Below, piece after piece: positions 33,709-42,860 of a stretch of 44,077 nucleotides of DNA (positions within the stretch are counted from its first letter, which is position 1; every line of letters starts with the position of its first letter). Origin of the DNA: Lachnospiraceae bacterium (GTDB lineage Bacteria; Bacillota; Clostridia; Lachnospirales; Lachnospiraceae); contig JAAUZI010000030.1 of NCBI GenBank assembly GCA_014804645.1, forward strand, positions 1 to 44,077. The letters run 5' to 3'. The translations under genes and the position numbers were made by a program. The notes under the pieces were generated by a model, which was given only the letters and a program-made list of their open reading frames with translations, was not told the origin of the DNA and made no database searches.

Positions 33709-34258
33709 AGTCGTATTCCTCCTTCAGCCTCTTTTTCAAAAGCTCCCTGCCTCTGGTCAGCTGTGAGGTCACTGTTGATACCTTCCGTTCCAGTATCTCC
33801 GCGATCTCCTTCACTGACAATTCCTCATAGTAAAACAGGTGAATCACGTCCCGGTATACAACCGGCAGCCTCCACACCGCCTCCAGCACCTCTCTGGCCC
33901 TCTCCTTGTCCAAAAAGCTTTCCTCCGGACTGGGCTCGCCGATCTCCATCCCCTCTTTCAGAAAAAGCTGTTCCGGGTCGGGAACATCGCCGCGGCGGCG
34001 GTGAAAACTGCTGCGCCACATCTTGCGGCATCCGTTTAAGGTAACTCTGATCAGCCAGGCCTTTTCGTATTCCTCGCTGTCAAATTCCCTGGAGGTTTTG
34101 AAATACTGGTAAAAGGTTTCCTGCACGATATCCTCGGCGTCAGACCGGTTTCCCGTCCTGGCATACGCAATCTTAAAAAGCATATCGCTGTAGCTGTCAA
34201 TCTTTTGTTGTAGTTTCTCCTGTATTCTAGCCGTATCCTGTATCATGATTGTATCCAT
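33701..34258 (-). CDS. ECF-type RNA polymerase sigma factor
   Basis: This ~185-residue sigma-70 family protein has region 2 (YSDMLFKIAYARTGNRSDAE, DIVQETFYQYFKTSREFD) and region 4 (LPVVYRDVIHLFYYEELSV, KEIAEILERKVSTVTSQLTRGRELLKKRL). No sigma-1.1 or region 3 is present, so it is ECF. The start is uncertain: the chosen ATG has AGG about ten bases upstream and a TTG three codons earlier is possible. It heads a group with the membrane anti-sigma-like gene and the response regulator. Confidence 0.9.
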   Translation of the reverse strand: MDTIMIQDTARIQEKLQQKIDSYSDMLFKIAYARTGNRSDAEDIVQETFYQYFKTSREFDSEEYEKAWLIRVTLNGCRKMWRSSFHRRRGDVPDPEQLFLKEGMEIGEPSPEESFLDKERAREVLEAVWRLPVVYRDVIHLFYYEELSVKEIAEILERKVSTVTSQLTRGRELLKKRLKEEYDFA

Positions 34259-34323
34259 CTCTAGCAACCTGCTCTATTTATAAAATCCCTTTAAGAGTCA
34301 ATATACTGCAAAATATATTATTT

Positions 34324-34370
34324 TTTACAAAAAAAATGACCCGCTAACTATAAGACAGTTTTACGGGCCA
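34324..34370 (-). terminator. Terminator of the AI-2E transporter gene
   Basis: On the minus strand GGCCCGTAAAACT can fold with AGTTAGCGGGTC around a TGTCTTAT loop, followed by a run of eight T. It lies ~30 bases after the transporter stop codon. Confidence 0.75.
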
Positions 34371-34398
34371 AAATGTTTCATGATAATTGCTGTTTTTT

Positions 34399-35568
34399 TC
34401 AGGTTTTTTTGTCCTTCATCTCCTCTACCACTTCCAGATCTTCCGGCTGAAGCTTTCTGAAGTGATTCAGCCCGGATATCAGAATGGCAATGCTGTTCTT
34501 TGTGGTGTCAAACACGCCCTCCTGGTACATGGTGGCCACCAGCATCCCCAGGGGCACGGCGATAATCATACCCACAACGCTGCCCAGCTTATAGCCGACA
34601 TACAGTAAAAAGAGAGTGGGAATCGGCTCCATGCCGATGGAATCGCCCACGATCTTGGGCTGAATAATCTGTCTGGCCAGCTGCCCGCCTCCCCATATGA
34701 TGAGCAGACCCATGGCCATCTTGTAATCTCCGCTGCAAATCTTAATCAGCGCCCAGGGGACCATAACTGTTCCGGTGCCGAAAAAGGGCAGCAGATCCAA
34801 AAAGGCAATACCCACCGCAATGAGCAGCGCATAGTTCACCCGCAGTATACTCAGTCCTATCACCAGCAGCAGATACATCCACACCTCTATCTTGAGCTGG
34901 GCCTTGAAATATCCGCCCACGGATTTGAGGATGCTTCTGCGTATCATATCATATCGGGACATAATGGATGCGGGGGCATGCTCCCTGACCCAGCTGCCGA
35001 TCCGGTAGCGGTCCGCCACAAAGAAATAGGACGCCAGCAGACACATGATAATACCGATCAGCACCGAGGGCAGCTGTTTTGCAAAATTTCCCGCTGCCGT
35101 GATTGTAGGTGTGCCGATGCGCTCAAACAGACCTGCCATGAACTCTCCCACCTGGTCGCCCAGACTGGAGATCGTCTGCTGGGTATCCAGGGGCAGCTTT
35201 TCATAGATTCCGTTGAGACTTTCGCCGACGCTGGACAAATCTTCTTTCATGGATTCCCACATCTCCGGCAGCGCCCCCAAAAGTCCCAGTCCCTCCTCTA
35301 TGAGCTTGGCTCCTACCAGATACAGCACCAGCACCACCAGCGCAATGACCACAATGATTACAAAGGCGCTGGCCCATTTCCGTTTCAGTTTCATCTTCTC
35401 CTCGAAAAAGCGCACCAGGGGACTGGCGATCATGGAGATGATTCCCGCCAGCACAAAGGGCATAAACCATATGAGGAGCCTAGGCAGCAGCAGTACCACC
35501 AGCAAAAAGATCGCCAGCGCCACGCCCAGATTAACCAGCGCTTTGAAGTATTTCCTCGATGATTTCAT
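34399..35568 (-). CDS. AI-2E family (UPF0118) membrane transporter
   Basis: This 389-residue protein has seven to eight membrane helices and the family pattern: a basic start, LLIWFMPFVLAGIISMIASPLV, a long amphipathic loop (~95-160), a mid helix VLIGIIMCLLASYFFVADRYR, AVGIAFLDLLPFFGTGTVMVPWA and the C-terminal ARQIIQPKIVGDSIGMEPIPTLF. The family includes autoinducer-2 exporters and sodium/proton antiporters; which applies here is unknown. I chose the ATG with GGAGG just upstream, which overlaps the end of ysxC by 38 bases, in preference to an 18-codon longer frame. Confidence 0.9.
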   Translation of the reverse strand: MKSSRKYFKALVNLGVALAIFLLVVLLLPRLLIWFMPFVLAGIISMIASPLVRFFEEKMKLKRKWASAFVIIVVIALVVLVLYLVGAKLIEEGLGLLGALPEMWESMKEDLSSVGESLNGIYEKLPLDTQQTISSLGDQVGEFMAGLFERIGTPTITAAGNFAKQLPSVLIGIIMCLLASYFFVADRYRIGSWVREHAPASIMSRYDMIRRSILKSVGGYFKAQLKIEVWMYLLLVIGLSILRVNYALLIAVGIAFLDLLPFFGTGTVMVPWALIKICSGDYKMAMGLLIIWGGGQLARQIIQPKIVGDSIGMEPIPTLFLLYVGYKLGSVVGMIIAVPLGMLVATMYQEGVFDTTKNSIAILISGLNHFRKLQPEDLEVVEEMKDKKT

Positions 35569-36124
35569 AGATTTCCTCCCTGCCCTGCTTGGTTGCGGCG
35601 GAAAAAGGAACCATGCGAACATCCTTATCCGCCTTCAGCGTCTCCCTCAGGAGCTTTACCTGTTTCTGAATCTGGCTGCGATTGATTTTATCCAGCTTGG
35701 TTGCGATAATGATCGGCTGATAGCCATGGCTCTTGATCCAGTCATACATAACACAATCGTTTTCCGACGGTTTGTGGCGAATGTCGATCAGCAGAAACAC
35801 TGCCCGCAGCTGCTGGGACTTATGTAGATAGTTTTCAACCATTTTGCCCCACTGCGCCTTTACATGCTCGCTGACGCTCGCGTAGCCATAGCCCGGCAAA
35901 TCCACAAAATAGATACTGTCGTTCACATTATAGAAATTGATGGTCTGGGTCTTTCCGGGCTGAGAACTGGTGCGGGCGAGGCTTTTCCTATTCATCAGCG
36001 CATTGATAAGGGAGGATTTCCCCACATTGCTCTTGCCTGCAAAAGCCACCTCCGGCCTGCTGTTTTCCGGTAGTTTGCTTGTGATTCCGCACACTGTCTC
36101 CAATGCCACATTCTTTATTATCAT
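35531..36124 (-). CDS. ysxC: Ribosome-biogenesis GTPase YsxC/YihA/EngB
   Basis: This 197-residue GTPase is needed for 50S subunit assembly. G-motifs: GKSNVGKSS (G1), TQTINFY (G2 region), DLPGYG (G3), TKLDK (G4) and SAATK (G5). The start is the ATG behind AAGGGG; an upstream in-frame ATG overlaps that site. It follows clpX, separated by a hairpin, as in many Clostridia, although no lon gene lies between them here. The 3' end overlaps the AI-2E transporter gene. Confidence 0.95.
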   Translation of the reverse strand: MIIKNVALETVCGITSKLPENSRPEVAFAGKSNVGKSSLINALMNRKSLARTSSQPGKTQTINFYNVNDSIYFVDLPGYGYASVSEHVKAQWGKMVENYLHKSQQLRAVFLLIDIRHKPSENDCVMYDWIKSHGYQPIIIATKLDKINRSQIQKQVKLLRETLKADKDVRMVPFSAATKQGREEIYEIIEEILQSAG

Positions 36125-36145
36125 ATGAATCCCCTTCATTTAATT

Positions 36146-36180
36146 TAAATGACGCCGCTCTTTTCACAGGCGGCGTCATT
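36146..36180 (-). terminator. Hairpin between clpX and ysxC
   Basis: AAATGACGCCGC pairs with GCGGCGTCATTT around an 11-base loop, immediately after the clpX stop. Only a short AT-rich tail follows on the minus strand, so partial read-through into ysxC is likely. Confidence 0.6.
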
Positions 36181-36184
36181 TGTG

Positions 36185-37450
36185 CTATTGGGCTTTTTTC
36201 ACTGGAATGTCTCTCGTATAGGTCAGAGGTTCACTGATTCCCTCCACCGCCTCCTTTGTAACCACACACTTGCCGATGGTCTCATCCGAGGGAATTTGAT
36301 ACATCGTATCCATCATCACGCTCTCCATAATGGAGCGCAGGCCTCTGGCGCCGGTCTTTCTCTCAAACGCCTTGTCCGCAATAGCCTCAATGGCGTCCTC
36401 CTCGAACTCCAGGTCCACCTCGTCGAACTCGAACAGTTTCTGATACTGCTTGATAAGGGCGCTCTTAGGCTCCTTCAAAATCTTGACCAGAGCCTCCCTA
36501 TCCAGTCCCTGCAGGGACACATTGATAGGCACACGACCTACAAACTCCGGGATCAGGCCAAATTTCACCAGATCCTGCGGCGTCACCTCCTGCAGCAATT
36601 CTCCGATCTCCTTGGTGGATTTCTGGGCTACCACCGTATTGAATCCGATGGACTTGCGGTCCAGCCTGGACTCCACAATCTTCTCCAGCCCGTCAAAAGC
36701 GCCGCCGCAGATAAACAGAATATTGGTGGTGTCTATCTGAATCAAATCCTGGTGGGGATGCTTTCTGCCGCCCTGGGGTGGCACGCTGGCAACGGTTCCC
36801 TCCACAATTTTCAAAAGAGCCTGCTGTACTCCTTCACCGGACACGTCCCGAGTGATGGACACATTCTCTCCCTTTTTGGTAATTTTGTCGATCTCATCGA
36901 TATAGATGATACCATACTGCGCCCTGTCTACGTCATAGTCCGCTGCCTGTATCAGTTTCAGCAGAATATTCTCCACGTCCTCGCCCACATAGCCGGCCTC
37001 GGTCAACGTGGTGGCGTCGGCAATCGCAAAGGGCACATTGATAATCTTAGCCAGAGTCTGGGCCAGATAAGTCTTGCCCGAACCGGTGGGGCCGATCATA
37101 ATGATATTGCTCTTCTGCAGTTCCACATCATTCAGATCTCTGGGGGCTGTCACTCTCTTGTAGTGGTTGTACACCGCCACCGAAAGCACCTTTTTAGCCT
37201 GCTCCTGCCCGATCACATAATCGTCTAAAAACTTCTTGATCTCCTTCGGTTTCAGGAGTTTGATATCCTGCTCCTGCAGGGCGGATTCTTCCTCCTCCTC
37301 CAGTTCTTCCTCCAGAATATCCTCACAGATCTCAACACACTCGTCACAGATATATACTCCCGCCGGTCCGGCAATCAGCTTTTTGACCTGATTCTGGGAT
37401 TTGTTACAGAACGAGCATCTGATATCGCCATCAAAATTTTTTCCTGCCAT
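36185..37450 (-). CDS. clpX: ATP-dependent Clp protease ATPase subunit ClpX
   Basis: This 421-residue AAA+ unfoldase is complete: an N-terminal zinc-binding domain (CSFCNKSQ at ~12 and CDECVEIC at ~34), Walker A GPTGSGKT, pore loop GYVGEDVEN, Walker B YIDEIDK, the IGF-type ClpP-docking loop in KSIGFN and sensor-2 GARGLRS. It works with the ClpP encoded upstream. GAGAGG lies 10 bases before the ATG. The order tig-clpP-clpX-ysxC is the conserved clostridial one. Confidence 0.97.
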   Translation of the reverse strand: MAGKNFDGDIRCSFCNKSQNQVKKLIAGPAGVYICDECVEICEDILEEELEEEEESALQEQDIKLLKPKEIKKFLDDYVIGQEQAKKVLSVAVYNHYKRVTAPRDLNDVELQKSNIIMIGPTGSGKTYLAQTLAKIINVPFAIADATTLTEAGYVGEDVENILLKLIQAADYDVDRAQYGIIYIDEIDKITKKGENVSITRDVSGEGVQQALLKIVEGTVASVPPQGGRKHPHQDLIQIDTTNILFICGGAFDGLEKIVESRLDRKSIGFNTVVAQKSTKEIGELLQEVTPQDLVKFGLIPEFVGRVPINVSLQGLDREALVKILKEPKSALIKQYQKLFEFDEVDLEFEEDAIEAIADKAFERKTGARGLRSIMESVMMDTMYQIPSDETIGKCVVTKEAVEGISEPLTYTRDIPVKKAQ

Positions 37451-37497
37451 TCTTGTTCTTACCTCTCACGCATATCAGTATTTCATATTTACCTTAC

Positions 37498-38109
37498 TTA
37501 GGAATTCTTCTCCCCCGTCTCTATCATGGAGTGGGAAGTGAGTATCTGGTCGATCAACCCGTACTCCAGAGCCTCCTCGGCGCTCTTCCAGTTGTCGCGC
37601 TCGGTGTCGGCACACACGGTCTCATAATCCTTGCCGGTGTTCTCCGCCAGCATGCGGTTCAGCTTTTCCTTGGTCTTCAGAATATGCCTTGCGGCTATCT
37701 CGATCTCCGTCGCCTGACCCTTGGTTCCGCCCAAAGGCTGGTGGATCATGATCTCAGCGTTGGGCAGGGCGTATCTCTTGCCCTTCGCGCCGCCTGCCAG
37801 CAGAAATGCGCCCATGCTGGCGGCCATGCCGATACACACTGTGGCCACGTCACATTTGATATACCGCATGGTATCATAGATCGCCATACCCGCAGTCACA
37901 CTGCCGCCGGGGCTGTTGATATACAGGTGAATATCCTTCTCCGGGTCCTCGGACTCCAGAAACAGCAGCTGAGCCACCACCAGGCTGGCGGTCACTTCGT
38001 TGACCTCCTCGCCGAGAAAGATGATTCTGTCTTTCAACAATCTGGAATAAATATCATAGGATCTCTCACCCTTGCTGGTCTGTTCAATGACATAAGGTAC
38101 TAAACTCAT
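37498..38109 (-). CDS. clpP: ATP-dependent Clp protease proteolytic subunit ClpP
   Basis: This 203-residue serine protease has the catalytic triad in [11 protein letters not shown] (Ser), MIHQPLGG (His) and DTERDN (Asp). The N terminus [19 protein letters not shown] is the axial loop plus propeptide-like start. The ATG has GGAGG upstream; the four-codon longer frame includes that site. It is followed by clpX 47 bases later, and no terminator is seen between them. Confidence 0.97.
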   Translation of the reverse strand: MSLVPYVIEQTSKGERSYDIYSRLLKDRIIFLGEEVNEVTASLVVAQLLFLESEDPEKDIHLYINSPGGSVTAGMAIYDTMRYIKCDVATVCIGMAASMGAFLLAGGAKGKRYALPNAEIMIHQPLGGTKGQATEIEIAARHILKTKEKLNRMLAENTGKDYETVCADTERDNWKSAEEALEYGLIDQILTSHSMIETGEKNS

Positions 38110-38241
38110 AATTTCCTCCAATTCCGGGCTCAGGGCCCGTGCGCTGCAGACATATTTTCATACGCTTTTACGCATATATTATTTACAGAACACCAATTGC
38201 AAAACACATTATACATTACTTGTTATTCTTTTACAATCACA

Positions 38242-38281
38242 AAACAGAGGATTTCATAAAAAATTAATCAATCCCCTGTTT
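38242..38281 (-). terminator. Terminator after tig
   Basis: ACAGGGGATT pairs with AATCCTCTGT (one G-U) on the minus strand and is followed by a short TTTGTG tail. It lies between tig and clpP and is probably leaky. Confidence 0.55.
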
Positions 38282-38309
38282 GTTATCCTACACTCATTTG
38301 TTCTCGAGC

Positions 38310-39644
38310 TTACTCCGCGTCCGCTGCCGCTTTGGCCTTGCTGGATTTCTTTGTCGGCTTGGCCTCCTTGGCGTTCTCCACCACGAACTCAACAGCCTTG
38401 TTCACGCAGATGTCTTCCATCACCTGTTTCTTGCCGCTCTCGCCCAGGATCTCCTTAACCTTGTCGGTCTCCATCTTGTAGCCCTCGGCCATCTTGGCAA
38501 CCTCGGCCTCAAACTCCTCCTCGGTGGCCTCCATCTTCTCGGCAGCTGCCACAGCCTCCAGCACCAGGCGGGACTGGATGCGTTTCAGGGCCTGGGGCTT
38601 GATCTGCTCCAGCAGCATCTGAGGGGTAGCGCCGGTGAACTGCATGTACTGCTCCATGGACAGTCCCTGCATCTGCAGTCTCTGAGCGAAATCCTCCACC
38701 ATCTGTCTCTGCTGAGTCTCCAGCATGGCATCGGGGATCTCCATCTGGGCGTCCGCAATAATGGCGTCGATGACAGCCTCCTCCTTGGAGCTCTTGGCAG
38801 CCTCGGCCTTGCGCTCCGCTATTTTCTTCTTGGTATCCTCTCTGTACTCTGCCAGAGTCTCAAACTCGGACACCTCCGCTGCAAACTCATCATCCAGCTC
38901 AGGCAGCTCCTTTTCCTTGATCTCCTTGACAGTGCATTTGAACACCGCGGCCCTGCCGGCCAGTTCCTCGGCCTGATAATCCTCCGGGAAAGTCACATTC
39001 ACGTCGGTCTCCTTGCCGATCTCAGCGCCGATCAGCGCCTCCTCAAAGCCGGGGATAAACGCGCCGGAGCCGATGGTCAGCGGGTAATCTGTACCCTTGC
39101 CGCCCTCGAAAGCCACACCGTCCACAAAGCCCTCAAAGTCAATGACAGTCATATCGCCGTCCTTGACAGGCCTGTCCTCCACAGGGATGGTTCTGGCGCT
39201 GTTCTCGCGCTCCTTATTGATATCCGCATCGATCTCTTCCTCTGTCACTTCCAGGTCAGCGGCGTCCACCTTCACACCCTTGTACTTGCCCAGCGTCACC
39301 TCAGGTTTCAGCGCAACCTCAGCGGTGAAAATAAAGGGCTTTCCGGCCTCGATCTGCACCACGTTGATTCTGGGCTGGGATACGATAGCCTCCTCGCAAT
39401 TCTCCAGCTCTTTCTCATATGCCTCAGGAATCAGCGCGTTGGCAGCATCCTCATAGAATACCTCTTTGCCGTACATCTGCTCAATCAGCTTGCGGGGAGC
39501 CTTCCCCTTGCGGAATCCGGGAACACTGATCCGATTCTTTTCTTTCTGATAAACCGTCTCAATGGCCTTGTCCAACTCCTCTGCGGGAACCTCGATGGTC
39601 AGCTTGGCCATGTTCTTTTCCAATTTTTCAACCTGTAAACTCAT
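38310..39644 (-). CDS. tig: Trigger factor
   Basis: This 444-residue ribosome-bound chaperone and peptidyl-prolyl isomerase has all three parts: the N-terminal ribosome-binding domain with VPGFRKGKAPRKLIE (the GFRxGxxP signature at ~42-50), a FKBP-type PPIase domain (~150-245, PVKDGDMTVIDFEGFVDG) and a helical C-terminal domain. A Lys/Ala-rich tail (KEAKPTKKSSKAKAAADAE) makes it slightly longer than usual. AAGGAGG is present upstream and the promoter is clear. Confidence 0.97.
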   Translation of the reverse strand: MSLQVEKLEKNMAKLTIEVPAEELDKAIETVYQKEKNRISVPGFRKGKAPRKLIEQMYGKEVFYEDAANALIPEAYEKELENCEEAIVSQPRINVVQIEAGKPFIFTAEVALKPEVTLGKYKGVKVDAADLEVTEEEIDADINKERENSARTIPVEDRPVKDGDMTVIDFEGFVDGVAFEGGKGTDYPLTIGSGAFIPGFEEALIGAEIGKETDVNVTFPEDYQAEELAGRAAVFKCTVKEIKEKELPELDDEFAAEVSEFETLAEYREDTKKKIAERKAEAAKSSKEEAVIDAIIADAQMEIPDAMLETQQRQMVEDFAQRLQMQGLSMEQYMQFTGATPQMLLEQIKPQALKRIQSRLVLEAVAAAEKMEATEEEFEAEVAKMAEGYKMETDKVKEILGESGKKQVMEDICVNKAVEFVVENAKEAKPTKKSSKAKAAADAE

Positions 39645-39721
39645 TGTATCATTTCCTCCTTCATCTCCCCTGTATCTTCACATGCCCGCCGCCGAGCGGA
39701 CATAATCACAGTCATTGGTAG

Positions 39722-39750
39722 ATTATATCATAGAATGAGGCGTGATGCAA
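39722..39750 (-). promoter_or_regulatory. tig promoter
   Basis: On the minus strand TTGCAT (39745-39750) and a perfect TATAAT (39722-39727) are spaced by 17 bp. The untranslated leader is about 70 bases and contains a GC-rich CCGCTCGGCGG hairpin. Confidence 0.75.
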
Positions 39751-39777
39751 ATGTTTTTTGTGCAATGGGGCTTAGTT

Positions 39778-40242
39778 TCAATTCAGCCTATATATCATAA
39801 AATTCAGATATGCAGCAAACACACACCAAAGTAGATATGGAATTTGCAGGTATGCAGATATCTTATTTATTTGATAGAACTGGTAAACCATAACTGATAT
39901 TAGAACTATCAATGCCAGTAACCATAAGAAAGCAAATAGGTACAGAGAAAACCTAAAAAAGATGATACTCCACCAAAAGTTGAAAAATAATTGAAGGGCA
40001 TACGTTTTTAAGCTTTTCCATTTTTCAGGACTATCGGATATATAAATTATGTAAGATGATATTCCCATTAAAATGTACAGTATTATCCATACAATAGGAA
40101 AGATAAAGCCGGGAGGACTGATTGGCGGCTTGTTTATTTTAGAATATAATGACATGTTTCTGCTGAAAAGTGCTGACAGTACTCCAACGGTGACAGGGAT
40201 GAGAATGGCAATAATTAAAGCACTTTTATCTTTTATTTTCAT
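39778..40242 (-). CDS. TspO/MBR-family membrane protein
   Basis: This 154-residue protein has five membrane helices and the TspO pattern: YSKINKPPISPPGFIFPIVWIILYILMG in loop 1/helix 2 and FNFWWSIIFF in helix 4. It binds tetrapyrroles or other hydrophobic ligands in homologues; the bacterial role is debated. I chose the ATG with GGAAC upstream and family-typical length. It is markedly AT-richer than tig next to it, suggesting a separate origin. Confidence 0.88.
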   Translation of the reverse strand: MKIKDKSALIIAILIPVTVGVLSALFSRNMSLYSKINKPPISPPGFIFPIVWIILYILMGISSYIIYISDSPEKWKSLKTYALQLFFNFWWSIIFFRFSLYLFAFLWLLALIVLISVMVYQFYQINKISAYLQIPYLLWCVFAAYLNFMIYRLN

Positions 40243-40326
40243 GAGTATTGTTCCTTGGAAATGCGTTTGATTTATCATATGAAATCTCAGTAAGAAATAT
40301 GATATGATTCCGCCGTGCCATGGGGC

Positions 40327-41712
40327 CTAACTTTCCGCCGCATAGCCCTCCTCCCCTTCTCCTGTGTGAGTGGCCACCAATACAGCGCTGTCCTTTCCGA
40401 GACTGTGAATATACTGCTCCGTCCGACGGCGGCTCTCCGCGTCCAGTCCCGCAAACGGCTCGTCCAACAGTATCACATCACCCCCCGCTGCCATGGCTCT
40501 GGCCACGGCAACCCGCCTTTTCATGCCGCCGCTGAGTTCTCTGCAGGGCTTATGCAGTTCTTCCTCCTGCAACAGACGGCACAGCTGCTCACGGGATCTC
40601 TCTCTGTCCCCGGTAACCATGTCCACATTGACCAGGGCACTGTACTCCTCGCAGAGACGATCCTCCTGAAAAACCATGGAAATGCGGCTGCCATGGCGGA
40701 GGATTTTTGTCTGCTCTCCTGTTTCATCCGGCTTCTCCAACCCTGCGATCAGCCTGAAAAGCGTGGTCTTGCCGCTGCCTGAAGGAGTGCGGAAATAGTA
40801 GGTGTTCCCTCTCTCGTATCGCTCCGTCACCCCTTGCAGCACAGGTCTGCCGTGATAGCTCTTGCTCACACGCTCCAGTTCCAGCACCGTCTGGCCGCTG
40901 TGGCTGTTTTCACCCTCCGGCCCTGTCTTGCCCGCCGCGCGGCACCTGGGCTCCCAGCGCTGAAACTGTTTCCACAGAGCCAGCACCAGTTTTTCACACA
41001 GCACACTGGCAAGGATCGTCACCGCCGTCCAGGCCAACACTCCCGCCGTGTCCAGATAGATCTTGGACATATACAGCTGCTCGCCCACGGACAGAGCGGG
41101 AATGCCGATAACCTCCGCCGCCACGCCGGATTTCCAGCTCATGCCCACCGATATGCGGACGGCGTTGTCCAGATAGGGTTTTAGGGCCGGCCTGTAAATA
41201 TAAAAAAAGCGATTCCACGCCGGAATCTCCAAAACATTCGCCATCTCCAGCAGACGCCTGTCCACCCGGCGAATGCCCTCCAGCGTATTCACATAGATGT
41301 TGGGCAGCACAATGCAAAAGCTGACGGCGGTTGCCAGCACGCCGCTGCGCCACCAGATCAGAAAAAGCACCACAAAGGAGGCCACCGGAATGGCCTTCAG
41401 CAGCGCCATGGCCGGAGCCAGAAATTCCTCCAGCAGCGCAAAACGACTGGCGGCCACAGCCAGCAGCAGTCCCAGCGTCAGACCGGCCGTAAAGCCTGCG
41501 CCGATCCGCAGCAGAGAGAATCCCACCGTCAGCCAGAAACTCCCCTGAAAAACCCGCTGGCCCAGAGCCTGCAGAGTTTCCAGGGGACCCACCAGCAGAA
41601 TCCTGCTGCCCACCATCCAAGCCGCCAGCTGCCATAACGCGATCCAGACAGCCGCCGCCACTATCTTTTTACCGTATTTAACACAGAACCTTTTTATAGA
41701 TTCATTTTCCAT
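40327..41712 (-). CDS. Fused ABC permease-ATPase, nitrate/sulfonate/taurine type
   Basis: This 461-residue protein joins an SsuC/TauC-like permease (~1-255; five to six helices, with AAEVIGIPALSVGEQLY as the EAA coupling motif) to an ATPase (~275-461). ATPase motifs are TPSGSGKTT (Walker A, 309-317, with Thr for the usual first Gly), FQED (Q-loop), LSGGM (393-397), ILLDEP (Walker B, 414-419) and THTGE with the switch His. Permease and ATPase are normally separate genes; the fusion is unusual but motifs are intact. It pairs with the substrate-binding lipoprotein gene upstream. Substrate may be a sulfonate, thiamine precursor or similar small molecule (inference). Confidence 0.85.
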   Translation of the reverse strand: MENESIKRFCVKYGKKIVAAAVWIALWQLAAWMVGSRILLVGPLETLQALGQRVFQGSFWLTVGFSLLRIGAGFTAGLTLGLLLAVAASRFALLEEFLAPAMALLKAIPVASFVVLFLIWWRSGVLATAVSFCIVLPNIYVNTLEGIRRVDRRLLEMANVLEIPAWNRFFYIYRPALKPYLDNAVRISVGMSWKSGVAAEVIGIPALSVGEQLYMSKIYLDTAGVLAWTAVTILASVLCEKLVLALWKQFQRWEPRCRAAGKTGPEGENSHSGQTVLELERVSKSYHGRPVLQGVTERYERGNTYYFRTPSGSGKTTLFRLIAGLEKPDETGEQTKILRHGSRISMVFQEDRLCEEYSALVNVDMVTGDRERSREQLCRLLQEEELHKPCRELSGGMKRRVAVARAMAAGGDVILLDEPFAGLDAESRRRTEQYIHSLGKDSAVLVATHTGEGEEGYAAES

Positions 41713-41724
41713 TCCAATCCCCAT

Positions 41725-41756
41725 GCATATCACAGACTGTGTCTGCGATATTGCTC
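41725..41756 (-). repeat. Second copy of the 5'-UTR hairpin element
   Basis: On the minus strand ATATCGCAGAC-ACA-GTCTGTGATAT forms an 11-bp stem with a 3-base loop, ending 14 bases before the ATG of the ABC fusion gene. It matches the hairpin before tetR in stem length, loop length, GAGCARTATCGCAG flank and GATATGCA tail, but differs by changes that keep pairing (including G-U pairs only on this strand). Confidence 0.65.
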
Positions 41757-41794
41757 AAATAGACTCTCCGCTTTGCCCCGCCATTTCTCATGAC

Positions 41795-42796
41795 TTACGG
41801 AATGTAGTAAAAGCTCTCCTCCGGCAGCGCGCCGCCCACCGCCTGGGGGTCCAGATCATACAGTACCTGCAGATAGCCGGACAGGGCCTGCCGCATATTC
41901 TCTCCGTCTATACAAGTGATATTGCACTGGGGAATCGCTTTTCGGGCAATGGGTTCCTTGGCTATGATGCCCGCTGCCACTACCAGCTCCGCCCCCTTGT
42001 CGGGGTCCTCCTGTATCGCCTGGACGCTGGCCGCATGCTCTGTCATAAATGCAGCCACAGCCTCCGGGTGTTCCTGCAGAAAATCGTTCCGCACCACAGT
42101 CACTCCGGTGACCATACTGCTGCCACCCTCTCCCTGCACCAGGTTCCACTGCTCATTCATATCCAGCACCACTTTAAGCTCCTCGTTCTGAGCGCAGGCC
42201 ACTGTCACAAAGGGCTGGGGCAGCAGTCCGATGGCCTGGGGCTGCTCGGCCAGCAGCGCCGCCACCTCCGTGGCCTCCGACCGGTATTCCAGAGTGCATT
42301 CGGACACGTCGATGCCGTTGGACGTCAGCAGATACTGAAGTACATAGTCCGGGGTAGTCCCCTTGCCGGTGAGATAGATTGTCCTGCCCCGCAGGCTTTC
42401 CATGCTGTCAATGCTGTCGTCTCCGGACACCATATACAACACTCCCAGCGTATTGATATCTAAAACGGAAATTCCGCCCTCGGTCTTGCCGTACAGTACA
42501 CTGGCTACATTGGCGGGAATCAGCGCTATATCCAGTTCTCCCTTTATCATCAGCGGCAGCAGTTCATCTGCCGCCGCGGCCATAGTGAATTCATACGCCT
42601 GTTTCGCCTGCCCATTCTCCGCCTGTTCCTGCAAAAATACCAGTCCCATGGAGGTGGGGCCTTTCAATCCCCCTATGCGCACGGTGGTCGGCTCCTCCTG
42701 CTGCCCACAGCCGGTGAGCAGCCCCAGCGTCAGTGCCGCCGCGGCCGCCAGGGTAAGTATTTTTTTGAAAAATCTTTTGTTCTCTGGTTTTTTCAT
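41795..42796 (-). CDS. ABC substrate-binding lipoprotein (SsuA/NMT1-like)
   Basis: This 333-residue solute-binding protein has a lipobox LLTGC near residue 30, then the VRIGGLKGPTSMGLVFLQEQ opening of the family. It contains ELDIALIPANVASVLY and GLLPQPFVTVA, typical of NMT1/TauA/SsuA-like binding proteins, and a C-terminal GALPEESFYYIP end. I chose the ATG with GAGAGGTG upstream. A TATAAT at 42814-42819 (minus) may be its -10. It should deliver substrate to the fused permease-ATPase; its ligand is unknown. Confidence 0.9.
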   Translation of the reverse strand: MKKPENKRFFKKILTLAAAAALTLGLLTGCGQQEEPTTVRIGGLKGPTSMGLVFLQEQAENGQAKQAYEFTMAAAADELLPLMIKGELDIALIPANVASVLYGKTEGGISVLDINTLGVLYMVSGDDSIDSMESLRGRTIYLTGKGTTPDYVLQYLLTSNGIDVSECTLEYRSEATEVAALLAEQPQAIGLLPQPFVTVACAQNEELKVVLDMNEQWNLVQGEGGSSMVTGVTVVRNDFLQEHPEAVAAFMTEHAASVQAIQEDPDKGAELVVAAGIIAKEPIARKAIPQCNITCIDGENMRQALSGYLQVLYDLDPQAVGGALPEESFYYIP

Positions 42797-42860
42797 TGCT
42801 TTCACCTCTCTGTATTATACCTATATATGAACCTGCCAACTGCCATAGCGATTGGAACTT

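Noticed and set aside
38280..39638. 452-codon plus-strand frame opposite tig
   Set aside because: It mirrors the trigger factor gene; its Leu/His-rich composition is what antisense of a Glu/Lys-rich gene gives.
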